From an uncultured Bacteroidota bacterium (GTDB lineage: Bacteria > Bacteroidota > Bacteroidia > Flavobacteriales > Flavobacteriaceae): a stretch of DNA of 64,000 nt. The notes under the pieces were generated by a model. It did no database searches and was not told the DNA's origin. It saw nothing but the letters and a program-made list of their open reading frames with translations. Shown here piece after piece: positions 35,713 to 45,146 of this stretch. The position numbers and the translations under genes were made by a program. The stretch spans positions 26,768 to 90,767 of the forward strand of contig CACMHY010000005.1 of the NCBI GenBank assembly GCA_902613595.1, given 5' to 3'. Within the stretch, counting starts at the first letter, position 1. Every line of letters starts with the position of its first letter.

Positions 35713-36690
35713 TTATTCTATTGTTTGGATTAAAATTTTAGATAAGAAATCTGATAAATTCGTTTTCATCGCTTTAATTTGTTGAGGAATTATACTTTTT
35801 TCTGTCATACCAGGCACTGAATTAATCTCAAGTATGTGTGGGATTTTATCAACAATTATAAATTCTGTGCGGACAAACCCTTTAAGTCCTAACTTTGAGT
35901 AAATTTTTTTTGATAAAACAACTAATTCATTTTCCAAACTTTTTTCGATTCGAGCAGGTGTTATTTCTTCAGATTGACCTTCATATTTTGCAGCATAATC
36001 AAAAAAATCATTATTAGGTATTATCTCAGTAATTGGAAATACTTGAATTTCGTTCTCATATCTTGCGGTGCCAACTGAAACCTCCAGACCATTCAAGTTA
36101 CTCTCTATAATGAGTTGATTGTCATATTTAAAAGCTTCTTTAATTGAAGGCATTAAGTTTACCCTATCGTATACTTTAAAAATTCCAAAACTACTTCCAG
36201 ACCTATTTGCTTTAACAAAACAGGGTAGGCCTAATTTTTTTATTATTAAGTCCACGTCAATATCATCATCTTTATCAATTGTAAAATATTTAGCTGTTGG
36301 AATTTTCCATTCTCTGAGAACCGAAAGACAATCTCTCTTGTTGAATGTTAAAGCAGCGTTATAACTGTCACAACTAGATATAGGAATTTCGAGAATTTCA
36401 CAAAGTGCTGCTAACTGACCATTTTCGCCTAGTGAACCATGTATTAGATTAAATATTAAATCAATTTTTATAGTTTTTTCGTTAAATGTAAGTTTAAGAT
36501 CACCCTTTGAGACACTGTAAATGTTTCCTCTATCGTCTTTTCCTGACCATTTACTTTTTTCAACAATAATTAAAAAAGGTTCCCATTTTTTTCTATCTAG
36601 TTTTGAAAAAACTGTTTCTCCGCTTTCAATTGATATTTTGTGTTCGGATGAATAACCCCCACAAACTACTCCTACTTTTTTCCTAATCAT
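35713..36690 (-). CDS. ddl: D-alanine--D-alanine ligase
   Basis: Ddl joins two D-alanines for peptidoglycan precursors. The 325-residue ATP-grasp enzyme has VVCGGYSSEHKISIESG at the N-terminus, GSLGENGQLAALCE, LPCFVKANRSGSSFGI for ATP binding and the C-terminal ILEINSVPGMTEKSIIPQQ. A canonical promoter lies 18 to 47 bases ahead. Genes for D-Ala ligase, MurB and FtsH in this window are scattered among separate units. Confidence 0.95.
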   Translation of the reverse strand: MIRKKVGVVCGGYSSEHKISIESGETVFSKLDRKKWEPFLIIVEKSKWSGKDDRGNIYSVSKGDLKLTFNEKTIKIDLIFNLIHGSLGENGQLAALCEILEIPISSCDSYNAALTFNKRDCLSVLREWKIPTAKYFTIDKDDDIDVDLIIKKLGLPCFVKANRSGSSFGIFKVYDRVNLMPSIKEAFKYDNQLIIESNLNGLEVSVGTARYENEIQVFPITEIIPNNDFFDYAAKYEGQSEEITPARIEKSLENELVVLSKKIYSKLGLKGFVRTEFIIVDKIPHILEINSVPGMTEKSIIPQQIKAMKTNLSDFLSKILIQTIE

Positions 36691-36707
36691 CTATATAGAA
36701 TATAATG

Positions 36708-36737
36708 CAAATGTATGTGATTTCGAATCAACCCAAA
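36708..36737 (-). promoter_or_regulatory. Bacteroidota-type promoter of ddl-coaD
   Basis: On the minus strand, TTTG (36737-36734) is followed after 18 bases by TACATTTG (36715-36708), a full match to the consensus. The start site should be near 36701, giving a leader of about 11 bases before the ddl ATG at 36690. Confidence 0.7.
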
Positions 36738-36776
36738 AGCATGGGTTTTTATTATCTTAGTATTTCAAATCATTCA

Positions 36777-37328
36777 ATGAATTTATTAAGATTTTTAATT
36801 AGCAAATCTTTTTTCAAACAATTGTTTTTTGCAGCATTATGTTCAGTATTTCTTTTCTTGATTATTTACTTTGGTCTTAACATTATTACTAAACATAATA
36901 GTTATCAAAAGGTGCCTGAATTAAGAGGTATATCAATAAAAAAGTTGTCTGTTATTTTGGAAAAAGAAGGATTACGCTTCGAAATAATTGATTCTTCAAG
37001 ATATATACCTTCAATGAAACCTATGACGGTAATTTCCCACATACCCTTTGCTGGAAGAGAGGTTAAAAAAAATCGTAAAATTTACTTAACTGTAAACCCA
37101 TCCGGTTATAAGAAAATTTCACTTCCTAACATAATACAAATAACTAAAAGAAATGCTATTTCTCTGTTAAAATCAGTTGGTTTTGAAGTAGGTGAATACA
37201 CCTATAAAGATAATATAGGAAAAGATATGGTATTAGAAGTTATGCACAATGGTAATAAGATTGAGCCAGGAGTACTTTTACCAAAAACTACTAGAATTGA
37301 TTTGGTATTAGGAAATGGAAAACGATAA
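36777..37328 (+). CDS. PASTA domain membrane protein
   Basis: A 183-residue protein with one N-terminal membrane helix (about residues 18-38) and two to three PASTA repeats outside, beginning VPELRGISIKKLSVILEKEG, then LPNIIQITKRNAISLLKSVG, each with a hydrophobic/loop pattern. PASTA domains bind peptidoglycan fragments or beta-lactams in Ser/Thr kinases and PBPs, but no kinase or penicillin-binding domain is attached. I choose the ATG at 36777, which gives the MNLLRFLISKSF start usual in flavobacterial homologues; earlier in-frame starts exist. It overlaps the pseudouridine synthase gene by 14 bases. Confidence 0.88.
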   Translation: MNLLRFLISKSFFKQLFFAALCSVFLFLIIYFGLNIITKHNSYQKVPELRGISIKKLSVILEKEGLRFEIIDSSRYIPSMKPMTVISHIPFAGREVKKNRKIYLTVNPSGYKKISLPNIIQITKRNAISLLKSVGFEVGEYTYKDNIGKDMVLEVMHNGNKIEPGVLLPKTTRIDLVLGNGKR

Positions 37329-38355
37329 AACGCCTATTAATGAAATTGAAAATATTTCAGATGCAATTTTTGAGCACTTTTCATTTGTTGTTGACAAGGG
37401 GCAATCACCGCTAAGAATCGATAAATTCTTGATGTCAAGAATCGAAAATGCTACTCGTAATAAAATTCAACAAGCTGCAAAGGCTGGATACATATTTGTT
37501 GGAGAAAAACCTGTCAAATCTAATTACAAAGTAAAAAAAGGAGATAATATAAAAGTCCTTTTTGACCACCCTCCCTATCAAAATTTGTTAAAACCAGAAC
37601 CTATAAGTCTCGAAATTATTTATGAAGATGATGCTTTAATAGTTCTCAACAAACCTCCTGGAATTGTTGTTCATCCAGGACATGGAAACTATCAAGGCAC
37701 TTTATTAAATGGATTACTTTACCATTTTAATCAGTTACCAAAAAATGAAAATGAACGTCCTGGTATAGTACATCGAATTGATAAAGATACTAGTGGACTT
37801 TTAGTAATAGCAAAAACCGAATTTGCTATGACTAATCTTGCTAAGCAATTCTTTGATAAAACTACTGAAAGAATATACAATGCATTGGTTTGGGGAGATT
37901 TCGAAGAAGATAAGGGTACTTTTGAAGGAGCCATTGGAAGACACCCAAAAAATCGTTTACAAATGAGTGTTTACGAGGATAATTCAAAAGGAAAAGAAGC
38001 AATTACCCATTTTAAAGTATTGGAACGCTTCAGATATGTCACACTTGTAGAATGTCAATTGGAAACTGGTCGTACCCATCAAATTAGGGCTCACATGAAA
38101 CATTTTGGCCATACCCTTTTTAATGATTCTCGTTATGGAGGAGATTCAATTTTAAAAGGAACAAGTTTTTCGAAATATCGTCATTTCATAGAAAACTGTT
38201 TTAAAATTTTACCACGCCAAGCCTTACATGCTAAAACACTTGGCTTCAAACATCCTCTTTCTGGTGAGGACTTACAGTTTGATTCGCAGCTACCTAAAGA
38301 TTTTTTGGGTGTTCTTAAAAAATGGCGAAGTTATATCGCTAGTAAGGGTATATAA
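37315..38355 (+). CDS. rluD: RluA-family 23S rRNA pseudouridine synthase (RluD-like)
   Basis: The enzyme isomerises uridines in 23S rRNA, probably in helix 69. The 346-residue protein has an S4 RNA-binding domain (about residues 32-90: RIDKFLMSRIENATRNKIQQ), then the catalytic core with HRIDKDTSGLLVIAK (catalytic Asp near residue 156), GRHPKNRLQMSV and ETGRTHQIRAHMKH. The RluD assignment over RluA/C rests on the presence of the S4 domain and core motifs; exact sites are not provable. Confidence 0.92.
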   Translation: MENDKTPINEIENISDAIFEHFSFVVDKGQSPLRIDKFLMSRIENATRNKIQQAAKAGYIFVGEKPVKSNYKVKKGDNIKVLFDHPPYQNLLKPEPISLEIIYEDDALIVLNKPPGIVVHPGHGNYQGTLLNGLLYHFNQLPKNENERPGIVHRIDKDTSGLLVIAKTEFAMTNLAKQFFDKTTERIYNALVWGDFEEDKGTFEGAIGRHPKNRLQMSVYEDNSKGKEAITHFKVLERFRYVTLVECQLETGRTHQIRAHMKHFGHTLFNDSRYGGDSILKGTSFSKYRHFIENCFKILPRQALHAKTLGFKHPLSGEDLQFDSQLPKDFLGVLKKWRSYIASKGI

Positions 38356-38434
38356 AATTCTAAATAGCATTAATAATACACTTCTTGTTTAGACAACTAA
38401 AACCTTGTAAATTTATCTTAAAATTAGTCGCTCA

Positions 38435-39196
38435 ATGAAAATAGTAATCTCTCCTGCAAAATCTCTTGACTTTCAAAAGCCATTGCCTACTCAAGAACAC
38501 ACAATACCTGTATTTGCCAACGATGCAGAAAAAATAAATACTATACTTAAAAAAAAGTCAACGGAATCGCTACAAAAACTAATGAGTATTTCAGAAAAAT
38601 TAGCTAATCTAAATTGGAATCGAAACCAAGCTTTTCTTAACTCTACTAATAAGAATAATCATAGAGCGGCAATTTACACTTTTAATGGAGACGTTTATGA
38701 GGGTATAGACGCACATACACTTGAAGATAATAAAATAGATATTATGCAAAAAAAACTTCGCATTTTGTCTGGACTTTATGGTATTTTGAAACCTCTTGAC
38801 CTTATTCAGCCATATCGACTTGAAATGGGAACCAAGCTTTCGGTTGGTAACTCTACAGACCTCTATCAATTTTGGAAAAAAAAGGTTACAGATAATTTGG
38901 TAAATGAACTGGAAAGAAATGATTTGTTGGTAAATCTTGCTAGTAAAGAATACTTCAGTGTCGTTGATACTGATGTTATCAAGTCTCCAATTGTTAGTCC
39001 AGAATTTAAAGACTTAAAGAATGGAAAACTTAAGGTAATTTCATTTTATGCTAAAAAAGCAAGAGGTATGATGGCTCGTTATCTTATCGAAAAAAATGCA
39101 AAATCGTTAGATGACATTAATTCATTTGAAATTTCTGGTTATAGACTCAGTAATGAAGAGACGATAAATAAATTCAATCCTGTTTTTATTCGTTGA
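38435..39196 (+). CDS. yaaA: Peroxide stress protein YaaA (UPF0246)
   Basis: The 253-residue protein begins MKIVISPAKSLDFQ, as the family does, and has GDVYEGIDAHTLE, LRILSGLYGILKPLDLIQPYRLEMG, and a C-terminal ISFYAKKARGMMARYLI. In Escherichia coli YaaA lowers intracellular free iron and DNA damage under hydrogen peroxide. Its DNA-binding and fold are described, but its exact chemistry is not known. It stands alone between the pseudouridine synthase and a convergent M15 gene. Confidence 0.95.
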   Translation: MKIVISPAKSLDFQKPLPTQEHTIPVFANDAEKINTILKKKSTESLQKLMSISEKLANLNWNRNQAFLNSTNKNNHRAAIYTFNGDVYEGIDAHTLEDNKIDIMQKKLRILSGLYGILKPLDLIQPYRLEMGTKLSVGNSTDLYQFWKKKVTDNLVNELERNDLLVNLASKEYFSVVDTDVIKSPIVSPEFKDLKNGKLKVISFYAKKARGMMARYLIEKNAKSLDDINSFEISGYRLSNEETINKFNPVFIR

Positions 39197-39258
39197 TTCC
39201 AAAAAAAAGTTTTCGATCTAAAGTCATTTTTATAATTAACTAAAACTCATCTGGGTTT

Positions 39259-39972
39259 TTAAAAACCTTTTAGTTTTGGATTTATACCTAATACGTTTTC
39301 ATCGATATAAGATTCAAGAAACTTTTCGTCTATACTATTTTCGCCATTTAAGTCTTTTGGAACGAGTAGATTAATTAAATCCAATTTCAAATACTCTTGA
39401 AGCATTGGTATTGAAAGTGGAGCAAAACTATAATGCCATGGTTCATAATTAAATCCTTTTCTTTTTGGGTTATCTGTATAAGGAAGGTAAAAACCAAATC
39501 GGTTTGCATTTTTTTCCATCCATTCTCTAAGTCTTACATAAGGTCCATTTTCATGAAATTTTTCCTCAAGAAGCAGATCACCTTCCTTTGGTTTTTTCCC
39601 ATCAATTATATCAATATCAGTGCCCCAATGATGTCTTGAAGTACCTGGAAGTGTGGAGTATTCAATTATTTTATTTAGGTTCTCCTTGGGACTAATTCCA
39701 TTTTGAGCATTTGAGTAAAACTTTCTGTTCCAAATAAATTTTTGCCTTTCATATGATCGATATGCTGAAACAATCTCAATTTCAATACCTTCCACAAGTG
39801 CAGCCTCTCTCATTGCCATGAAAGCTTTTCCAGCCTCAGGAAGAAGTTTTATGGATTCATCATAAAAAATTATTTTGCTTTGGCCTAATAAATCCTTTTT
39901 TTTAAACCTTGTTTGATTCAAAAAAGTTAGTAAGGTTAATGTTATTAATAAATAAGTAAATCTAATTATCAT
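39259..39972 (-). CDS. M15 family D-alanyl-D-alanine carboxypeptidase
   Basis: A secreted or membrane-anchored protein of 237 residues with a hydrophobic N-terminus. The VanY/LAS zinc site appears as SRHHWGTDIDI (His and Asp ligands) and EPWHYSF (Glu base and second His). It would trim the terminal D-Ala of peptidoglycan stem peptides in the periplasm. Its ATG lies 11 bases inside the end of the GNAT gene upstream, so both are likely expressed together. Confidence 0.9.
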   Translation of the reverse strand: MIIRFTYLLITLTLLTFLNQTRFKKKDLLGQSKIIFYDESIKLLPEAGKAFMAMREAALVEGIEIEIVSAYRSYERQKFIWNRKFYSNAQNGISPKENLNKIIEYSTLPGTSRHHWGTDIDIIDGKKPKEGDLLLEEKFHENGPYVRLREWMEKNANRFGFYLPYTDNPKRKGFNYEPWHYSFAPLSIPMLQEYLKLDLINLLVPKDLNGENSIDEKFLESYIDENVLGINPKLKGF

Positions 39973-40417
39973 AGGATATCATCTTTATAAAGCGTTGATG
40001 AATACCAATGGTATTTATCTCAAACGGATCACCGATTAGGTCAAAACCTCTACCCAAATAAAGCTTATTAGCAGAAATACGACCATTGAGCCATATGTAT
40101 TTAGGATTCATTCTTTTTTTTGTTTCTTTTTCAGCACAATTAATAAGTTTTGATGCAACTCCTTTACGTTGATGTTTTGAAGCTACAGCAATACCTCTAA
40201 ATTGAGCACCTTTTGAGTTTTTAAATTGAGTTAAATCCTTCTCATAAACACTAATTATACCAATTATTTCTTTATCAATAATTGCTCCCAGATGAAATGT
40301 TCCTTCCGAATTATCCCCATCAAAATAACAAGTTTCCAATGGTTTACCTCTTCGAAGCATTTCGTGTCTTAAAGGATAACACTTTGAAACTTCTATGCTC
40401 GTAATTTCAACTTTCAT
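39962..40417 (-). CDS. GNAT family N-acetyltransferase
   Basis: A single-domain GNAT protein of 151 residues. The acetyl-CoA loop is in RGIAVASKHQRKGVASKLI, and IWLNGRISANKLYLGRGFDLIG is the usual C-terminal helix/strand part. The N-terminus (YPLRHEMLRRGKPLETCYFDGD) resembles a group of small GNATs of unknown substrate. On the minus strand, a TATATTTG box at 40457-40450 could serve as its -7 element. Confidence 0.9.
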   Translation of the reverse strand: MKVEITSIEVSKCYPLRHEMLRRGKPLETCYFDGDNSEGTFHLGAIIDKEIIGIISVYEKDLTQFKNSKGAQFRGIAVASKHQRKGVASKLINCAEKETKKRMNPKYIWLNGRISANKLYLGRGFDLIGDPFEINTIGIHQRFIKMISYDN

Positions 40418-40563
40418 TCTATTATAATTATTACTTAAGCGATAGTTATCAAATATAAATTATCTTTAATGTAATAATTACTAAAATTTACATCTGAACA
40501 AATAAAGCGAAAATATTAATTTAGTTTTTGTGCATATAACTTCAATACGATATTAAGTAATTT

Positions 40564-41298
40564 ATGATGAAACAGCTTTTACTTTTTATTTTTTTTATTC
40601 ATTTATCTTTTGCAGCTATTTGTCAAGATCGAAGACCTCTTAAGGGGCAACTACTTTATAAAAACACAAAAGTCGTAGCTGCGAATGTGGTAAATAACAC
40701 AGCTCAAACTAATACCATTACTGACAGCGAAGGTGCTTTCGAAATTGATGTTCTATTAGGTGATGAAATTATTTTTTCATCTGTTCAATATAGAATACGT
40801 TCCGTAAAAATAACTGAAGATATTTTGTCTAAAAATAGACTTGTAGTCTCAGTCAATGAAAACATTAATGAATTAAAAGAAGTTGTGGTAACAACAGATG
40901 ATGTTGAAAAGTTTTTAGATTTAAAAGAAGAGGAGTTCAAGGGATTTGACTATGAAAAAGATAAATCATCAAAACTTGTAAATAAAGCTTATAATGATCG
41001 ACAACTTTCTGATGGTATTGATTTTGTAAATATAGCCAAGCTTTTAGCAAGGGCACTTGGGAATAAATCTTCCGATGAGCAAATGCGAATGAAACCAAGT
41101 GAAATTTTACCTCTAGTTTTTGAAGATGATTTTTTTGCAGTTGATTTAGGTTTAGATAAAAGCCAAGTAATTAGTTTTTTAGAATTCATTGACAATAGGA
41201 TGAAGACTGGAGAACTTCTAAAAAAAGATAAAGAATTTCAGTTGATTGATTTCCTAATAAATGAGAGTAAGGAATTTAAAAATGACATGGAGGACTAA
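40564..41298 (+). CDS. CarboxypepD-like regulatory domain protein
   Basis: A secreted protein of 244 residues with a type I signal peptide (core LLLFIFFIHLSFAAIC, then QDRRPLKGQ). Residues about 25-105 form a carboxypeptidase-regulatory-like beta-sandwich (LLYKNTKVVAANVVNNTAQT, TDSEGAFEIDVLLGDEIIFSS), the same fold as the N-terminal domain of SusC/TonB receptors, but no plug or barrel follows. The rest is helical and charged. It is 5 bases ahead of the DUF6702 gene and appears to lead a three-gene operon with an M1 peptidase. Confidence 0.85.
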   Translation: MMKQLLLFIFFIHLSFAAICQDRRPLKGQLLYKNTKVVAANVVNNTAQTNTITDSEGAFEIDVLLGDEIIFSSVQYRIRSVKITEDILSKNRLVVSVNENINELKEVVVTTDDVEKFLDLKEEEFKGFDYEKDKSSKLVNKAYNDRQLSDGIDFVNIAKLLARALGNKSSDEQMRMKPSEILPLVFEDDFFAVDLGLDKSQVISFLEFIDNRMKTGELLKKDKEFQLIDFLINESKEFKNDMED

Positions 41299-41303
41299 TA
41301 TTT

Positions 41304-41804
41304 ATGAATTTGTTATCAATTTTTTTACTTTCTGTATCTAGTATTTTCATTCCAAAAAAATTAGATCACAAATTTTATGTTAGTACAACAACAATTGAAT
41401 TTAAAGAAGAGAAAAATGTAATTCAAATTACATGTCAGCTATTTATAGATGATGTTGAAAAGTATCTAAATAGATATCAAGAGGACATTAAATTAGCACC
41501 TGACTCAAACAAGCAAGAAATAGATAAGCTTTTAAAAAAAAGCTTAAAAAAAAGTATAGTTATTTTAATTGATGGTAAAACAACTGATTTAATTTACATA
41601 GGAAGAGAATATAAAAATGATATTTTACAGTGTTATTTTGAAGCAAATGCACCAGCCTCTTCATTAAATCTATCGATTGAAAACAGAACTTTTTTTGATT
41701 TGTTTGAAGATCAACAGAATATAATACATTACAAAAATAAATCTATTAGGAAGAGTTTTTTGCTTTATAATGAAAATGATAGCACTACTTTTTCATTATT
41801 TTGA
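41304..41804 (+). CDS. DUF6702 family secreted protein
   Basis: A 166-residue protein with a signal peptide and the start HKFYVSTTTIEFKEEKN, which defines DUF6702 in flavobacteria, followed by VIQITCQLFIDDVEKYL and a final beta-rich half. The function is unknown; it resembles small periplasmic proteins that accompany M1 peptidases. It overlaps no other gene when the M1 start at 41848 is used. Confidence 0.85.
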   Translation: MNLLSIFLLSVSSIFIPKKLDHKFYVSTTTIEFKEEKNVIQITCQLFIDDVEKYLNRYQEDIKLAPDSNKQEIDKLLKKSLKKSIVILIDGKTTDLIYIGREYKNDILQCYFEANAPASSLNLSIENRTFFDLFEDQQNIIHYKNKSIRKSFLLYNENDSTTFSLF

Positions 41805-41847
41805 CTGTAAAATTACTTTGTATATTTACTTGACTAAAAAATTGTTC

Positions 41848-44136
41848 ATGAAAAAATTCAAAATTCATTTGATTTGCCTTACTTTTTTAAGTTTGATAAT
41901 CCCAAAAAGTTTATTTGCACAAGTTCAACAGGGACATACAAATCAAAATAAGTTTAGACAACTATACGATGAGTTCGCTGATCCAAATAAATATCATAAT
42001 GCTTCAGGTGCACCTGGCGTTGACTATTATCAACAAAAAGTAGACTATGTTATGGATATTGAATTAGATGATAAAAATTCAAAACTGTACGGAGAAGAGG
42101 AAATAACATATAGAAATAATTCTCCGGATAATTTAACTTATTTATGGTTACAGCTTGATCAAAATATCAGAAAAAAAGACGCACCATCGTTAGATAAAAA
42201 TAGCTCTGGAAACTCGGTAACTCAAAGGCCTTCATCTTTTTTGAAAAATTATGTGAATGGATCCTTCAATGGAGGTTTTAATATCGAGTGGGTTTTGGAT
42301 TCTCAAGGAAATCCTTTAAAATATAGTATTAATAAGACAATGATGAGAGTTGATTTACCTGAGACTCTCTATCCAAATGGAATTTTTAAATTTAAAATCA
42401 AATGGTGGTATAATATTAATAATCGATTAGAATACGGTGGTCGTTCAGGTTATGAAAATTTTGAGAATGATGAGAACAAAGTCTATACTATAGCCCAGTT
42501 CTTTCCACGACTATGTGTTTACAACGATGTTGAAGGTTGGCAAAATTATCAATTTTGGGGTAATGGAGAATTTGCCTTGGAGTTTGGAGATTATCAGGTT
42601 AATATAACAGTTCCATCAGATCATATTATGGAGGCTACAGGGACATTACAAAATCCTAAAGAAGTCCTTACGAAAGAGGAATATAAAAGATTTATTGCCT
42701 CTAAATCAAGTTTTGAAAAACCCATTATAATTGTAAATCAAGATGAAGCAACATTAAAAGAGTCAGCTTTTTCAAAAAAGAAAAGCACTTGGCGATTTAA
42801 TGCAAAAAATGTAAGAGATTTTGGATTTGCTACATCTAGAAAATTTATTTGGGAAAGACAAGCCTTAAGAGTAGGGAATCAAAAAGTTATGGCAGTTTCA
42901 ATATATCCAAAAGAGGGGAATCCACTATGGGAAGAATACTCAACTAAAGCCGTTATACAAACATTAAAAACCTATTCAAAGTTTACTTTCGATTATCCAT
43001 ATCCAAAAGCAGTTTCAGTACATGCTAGAAATATAGGGATGGAATACCCTATGATATGTTTCAATTTTGGAAGACCAGACGAAGATGGAACATACTCGGA
43101 TAGAACTAAATTTGGAATGATAAGTGTAATTATACATGAAGTAGGACATAACTATTTTCCAATGATTGTTAATTCTGATGAACGTCAATGGGGTTGGATG
43201 GATGAAGGGCTTGATACTTTCGTTCAATACTTGACTGAACAAGATTTTGGTATTTCTTATCCAGATGCTATTGGTGATTTAGAAAAATATCCTTCTAGAA
43301 GGGGTGATCCAAAAAAGATTGTTCCTTACATGGCTGGAAATCAAAACTTCATTTCCCCTATTATGTCGAATCCTGAAAACGTTTATCAATTAGGACCCAA
43401 TGCATATGCTAAACCAGCCACTGCTCTGAATATTTTGAGAGAAACTGTTATGGGCAACGAAGTTTTTGATCATGCATTTAAAACCTATGCTCAGAGATGG
43501 ATGTTTAAGCATCCTACACCAGAAGATTTTTTTAGAACCATGGAAGATGCATCAGCCACCGATTTAGATTGGTTTTGGAGAGGCTGGTTTTATTCAACAG
43601 ATGTAGTAGATATAGGAGTTAAAAATGTCAAAAGATTTTATTTCTCAGATACTCCAGATGAAAAAGCTTCTAATAGGCTTAAAGAATTTGGTTATGATTT
43701 AAATAATCTACCAGATATGGTTTTTAAAATAGATCAAGAAAGTGATATGTTTGATTCAGATTTAGCTAATGAGAATGCAATAACAGGTTCACAAATACTA
43801 AGGGATTATTTAATGGAAGAGGGCATTGATCCTAACACCAAATCACCAAAATATTTTTATGAAATTGAATTTGAAAAACCAGGTGGTTTAGTTATGCCTT
43901 TAATTGTTGAGTATAATTATGCTGATGGAACCTCTGAACGAGTTTCATATCCCGTTCAGATTTGGAGAAAAAATGATTCAAGCGTAAAAAAAGTTATTGC
44001 ATCAGATAAAGAGTTGGTTGGAGTAACCGTTGATCCAGACCTTGAAACAGCAGATGTAAATTTAGATAATAATAATTGGCCAAAGCGGGAGACACCGTCA
44101 GATTTTGAAAAATTTAAAGAGAGAATAAAGGGATAG
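41848..44136 (+). CDS. M1 family metallopeptidase, secreted (large form)
   Basis: A 762-residue protein with a type I signal peptide (MKKFKIHLICLTFLSLIIPK, then FAQ). The zinc site is HEVGHNY (about residue 430) with the third ligand in GWMDEGLDTF. The exopeptidase motif is GMEYP in place of GAMEN. It probably cleaves peptides from the N-terminus in the periplasm. I choose the ATG at 41848 because it yields a normal signal peptide; an in-frame ATG at 41770 would overlap DUF6702. A C-terminal segment of about 150 residues is beta-rich and lacks a T9SS sorting domain. Confidence 0.92.
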   Translation: MKKFKIHLICLTFLSLIIPKSLFAQVQQGHTNQNKFRQLYDEFADPNKYHNASGAPGVDYYQQKVDYVMDIELDDKNSKLYGEEEITYRNNSPDNLTYLWLQLDQNIRKKDAPSLDKNSSGNSVTQRPSSFLKNYVNGSFNGGFNIEWVLDSQGNPLKYSINKTMMRVDLPETLYPNGIFKFKIKWWYNINNRLEYGGRSGYENFENDENKVYTIAQFFPRLCVYNDVEGWQNYQFWGNGEFALEFGDYQVNITVPSDHIMEATGTLQNPKEVLTKEEYKRFIASKSSFEKPIIIVNQDEATLKESAFSKKKSTWRFNAKNVRDFGFATSRKFIWERQALRVGNQKVMAVSIYPKEGNPLWEEYSTKAVIQTLKTYSKFTFDYPYPKAVSVHARNIGMEYPMICFNFGRPDEDGTYSDRTKFGMISVIIHEVGHNYFPMIVNSDERQWGWMDEGLDTFVQYLTEQDFGISYPDAIGDLEKYPSRRGDPKKIVPYMAGNQNFISPIMSNPENVYQLGPNAYAKPATALNILRETVMGNEVFDHAFKTYAQRWMFKHPTPEDFFRTMEDASATDLDWFWRGWFYSTDVVDIGVKNVKRFYFSDTPDEKASNRLKEFGYDLNNLPDMVFKIDQESDMFDSDLANENAITGSQILRDYLMEEGIDPNTKSPKYFYEIEFEKPGGLVMPLIVEYNYADGTSERVSYPVQIWRKNDSSVKKVIASDKELVGVTVDPDLETADVNLDNNNWPKRETPSDFEKFKERIKG

Positions 44137-44175
44137 TAACTTTTGGTAATCTATGAGCTTGAAGTAATTTTTAGG

Positions 44176-44475
44176 ATGTTATATTTATTTAAAATTAATC
44201 ATGTTTTTTTATTTATAAGTGGGGCAGAAATTGTTTTTGTCTTTTTTATAGTGTTATTAGTTTTCGGTGCTGATAAGATTCCATCAATTGCTAAAACCCT
44301 AGCAAAAGGGATGACTCAAGTCAGAAGAGCTACTAATGACATTAAGAATGAAATACAAAACAGCGTGGATGTAGAAAGTCCAACAAAAAAAATTACTCAA
44401 GATTTTAAAGAAGAAGTAGATAAAGTAAAAAAGGATTTTGATGATCTTGGAGATTCTATTAAAAGAGAACTTTAA
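44176..44475 (+). CDS. tatA: Twin-arginine translocase subunit TatA
   Basis: A 99-residue TatA/Hcf106-type protein with an N-terminal helix LFISGAEIVFVFFIVLLVFG followed by ADKIPSIAKTLAKGMTQVRR and a charged coiled region. I choose the ATG at 44176; earlier starts give an unusual N-terminus. No tatC gene lies nearby, so the partner must be elsewhere. It follows the M1 peptidase gene after 39 bases. Confidence 0.92.
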   Translation: MLYLFKINHVFLFISGAEIVFVFFIVLLVFGADKIPSIAKTLAKGMTQVRRATNDIKNEIQNSVDVESPTKKITQDFKEEVDKVKKDFDDLGDSIKREL

Positions 44476-45146
44476 ACTACCCAGCATAATGATAATCCAT
44501 CTCTAAAGGGAAGCAATAAGGTTTTAATCCTAGAGTCTTTTTTTAGTTTGTCATTGTATTTCTGAAGTGCTATTGTACTTTCATCATTGGAGTCAGCTTT
44601 ATTAATTACTTTTCCATCCCACATAACATTATCGGAAATGATTAAACTACCAGGTTGAGTTTTATTAAAAACTTGTTCAAAATAATTGATGTAATTGATT
44701 TTATCAGCATCAATAAAAACTAAATCGAAAGGACCATCGATTTTTGGTATTATTTCTAAAGCATTCCCAAGATGAGAATGAATTTTATTCTTAAATATAC
44801 TTTTATTAAAATATTTTTTTTGAATTAAAACCAGTTCCTCATTATGATCTATTGTATGAAGTTCTCCATTTTCATCAAGACCCTCAGCTAAACATAGTGA
44901 AGAATATCCTGTGAAAGTTCCTATTTCTAGTATTTTTTTAGGTCTTAAAATATTTGAAATAAAACTTAGAAGTCTACCTTGCAGTGGGCTACTCATCATT
45001 CTGGGTTGTAAAACTTTTTGATGGGTTTCTTTTTCTAGTTCTAACAATAGATTAGGGATTTCGTCACTATTATCTAGTGCATAATTTGTCCATCGCTCAT
45101 TGAAAAAAAGGTCTATATAATCATTCGGATCTTTTAGGTCTTGCAT
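44472..45146 (-). CDS. O-methyltransferase (class I SAM, COMT-like)
   Basis: The core reads ILEIGTFTGYSSLCLAEGL (SAM loop), HTIDHNEE, GPFDLVFIDADKINY with the metal-binding Asp, and IISDNVMWDGKV. This matches the catechol/caffeoyl-CoA O-methyltransferase family; the flavobacterial group has a conserved THQKVLQPRMM(S) segment ahead of the core. I prefer the ATG at 45146 (MQDLKDPND). A longer in-frame start at 45194 lies inside the flavin reductase gene. Overlaps that gene by 26 bases. Confidence 0.9.
   Translation of the reverse strand: MQDLKDPNDYIDLFFNERWTNYALDNSDEIPNLLLELEKETHQKVLQPRMMSSPLQGRLLSFISNILRPKKILEIGTFTGYSSLCLAEGLDENGELHTIDHNEELVLIQKKYFNKSIFKNKIHSHLGNALEIIPKIDGPFDLVFIDADKINYINYFEQVFNKTQPGSLIISDNVMWDGKVINKADSNDESTIALQKYNDKLKKDSRIKTLLLPFRDGLSLCWVV

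Noticed and set aside
39254..39267. GGTTTTTAAAAACC palindrome as a terminator of the M15 gene
   Set aside because: It has no loop, few G-C pairs and overlaps the stop codon; stability is doubtful.
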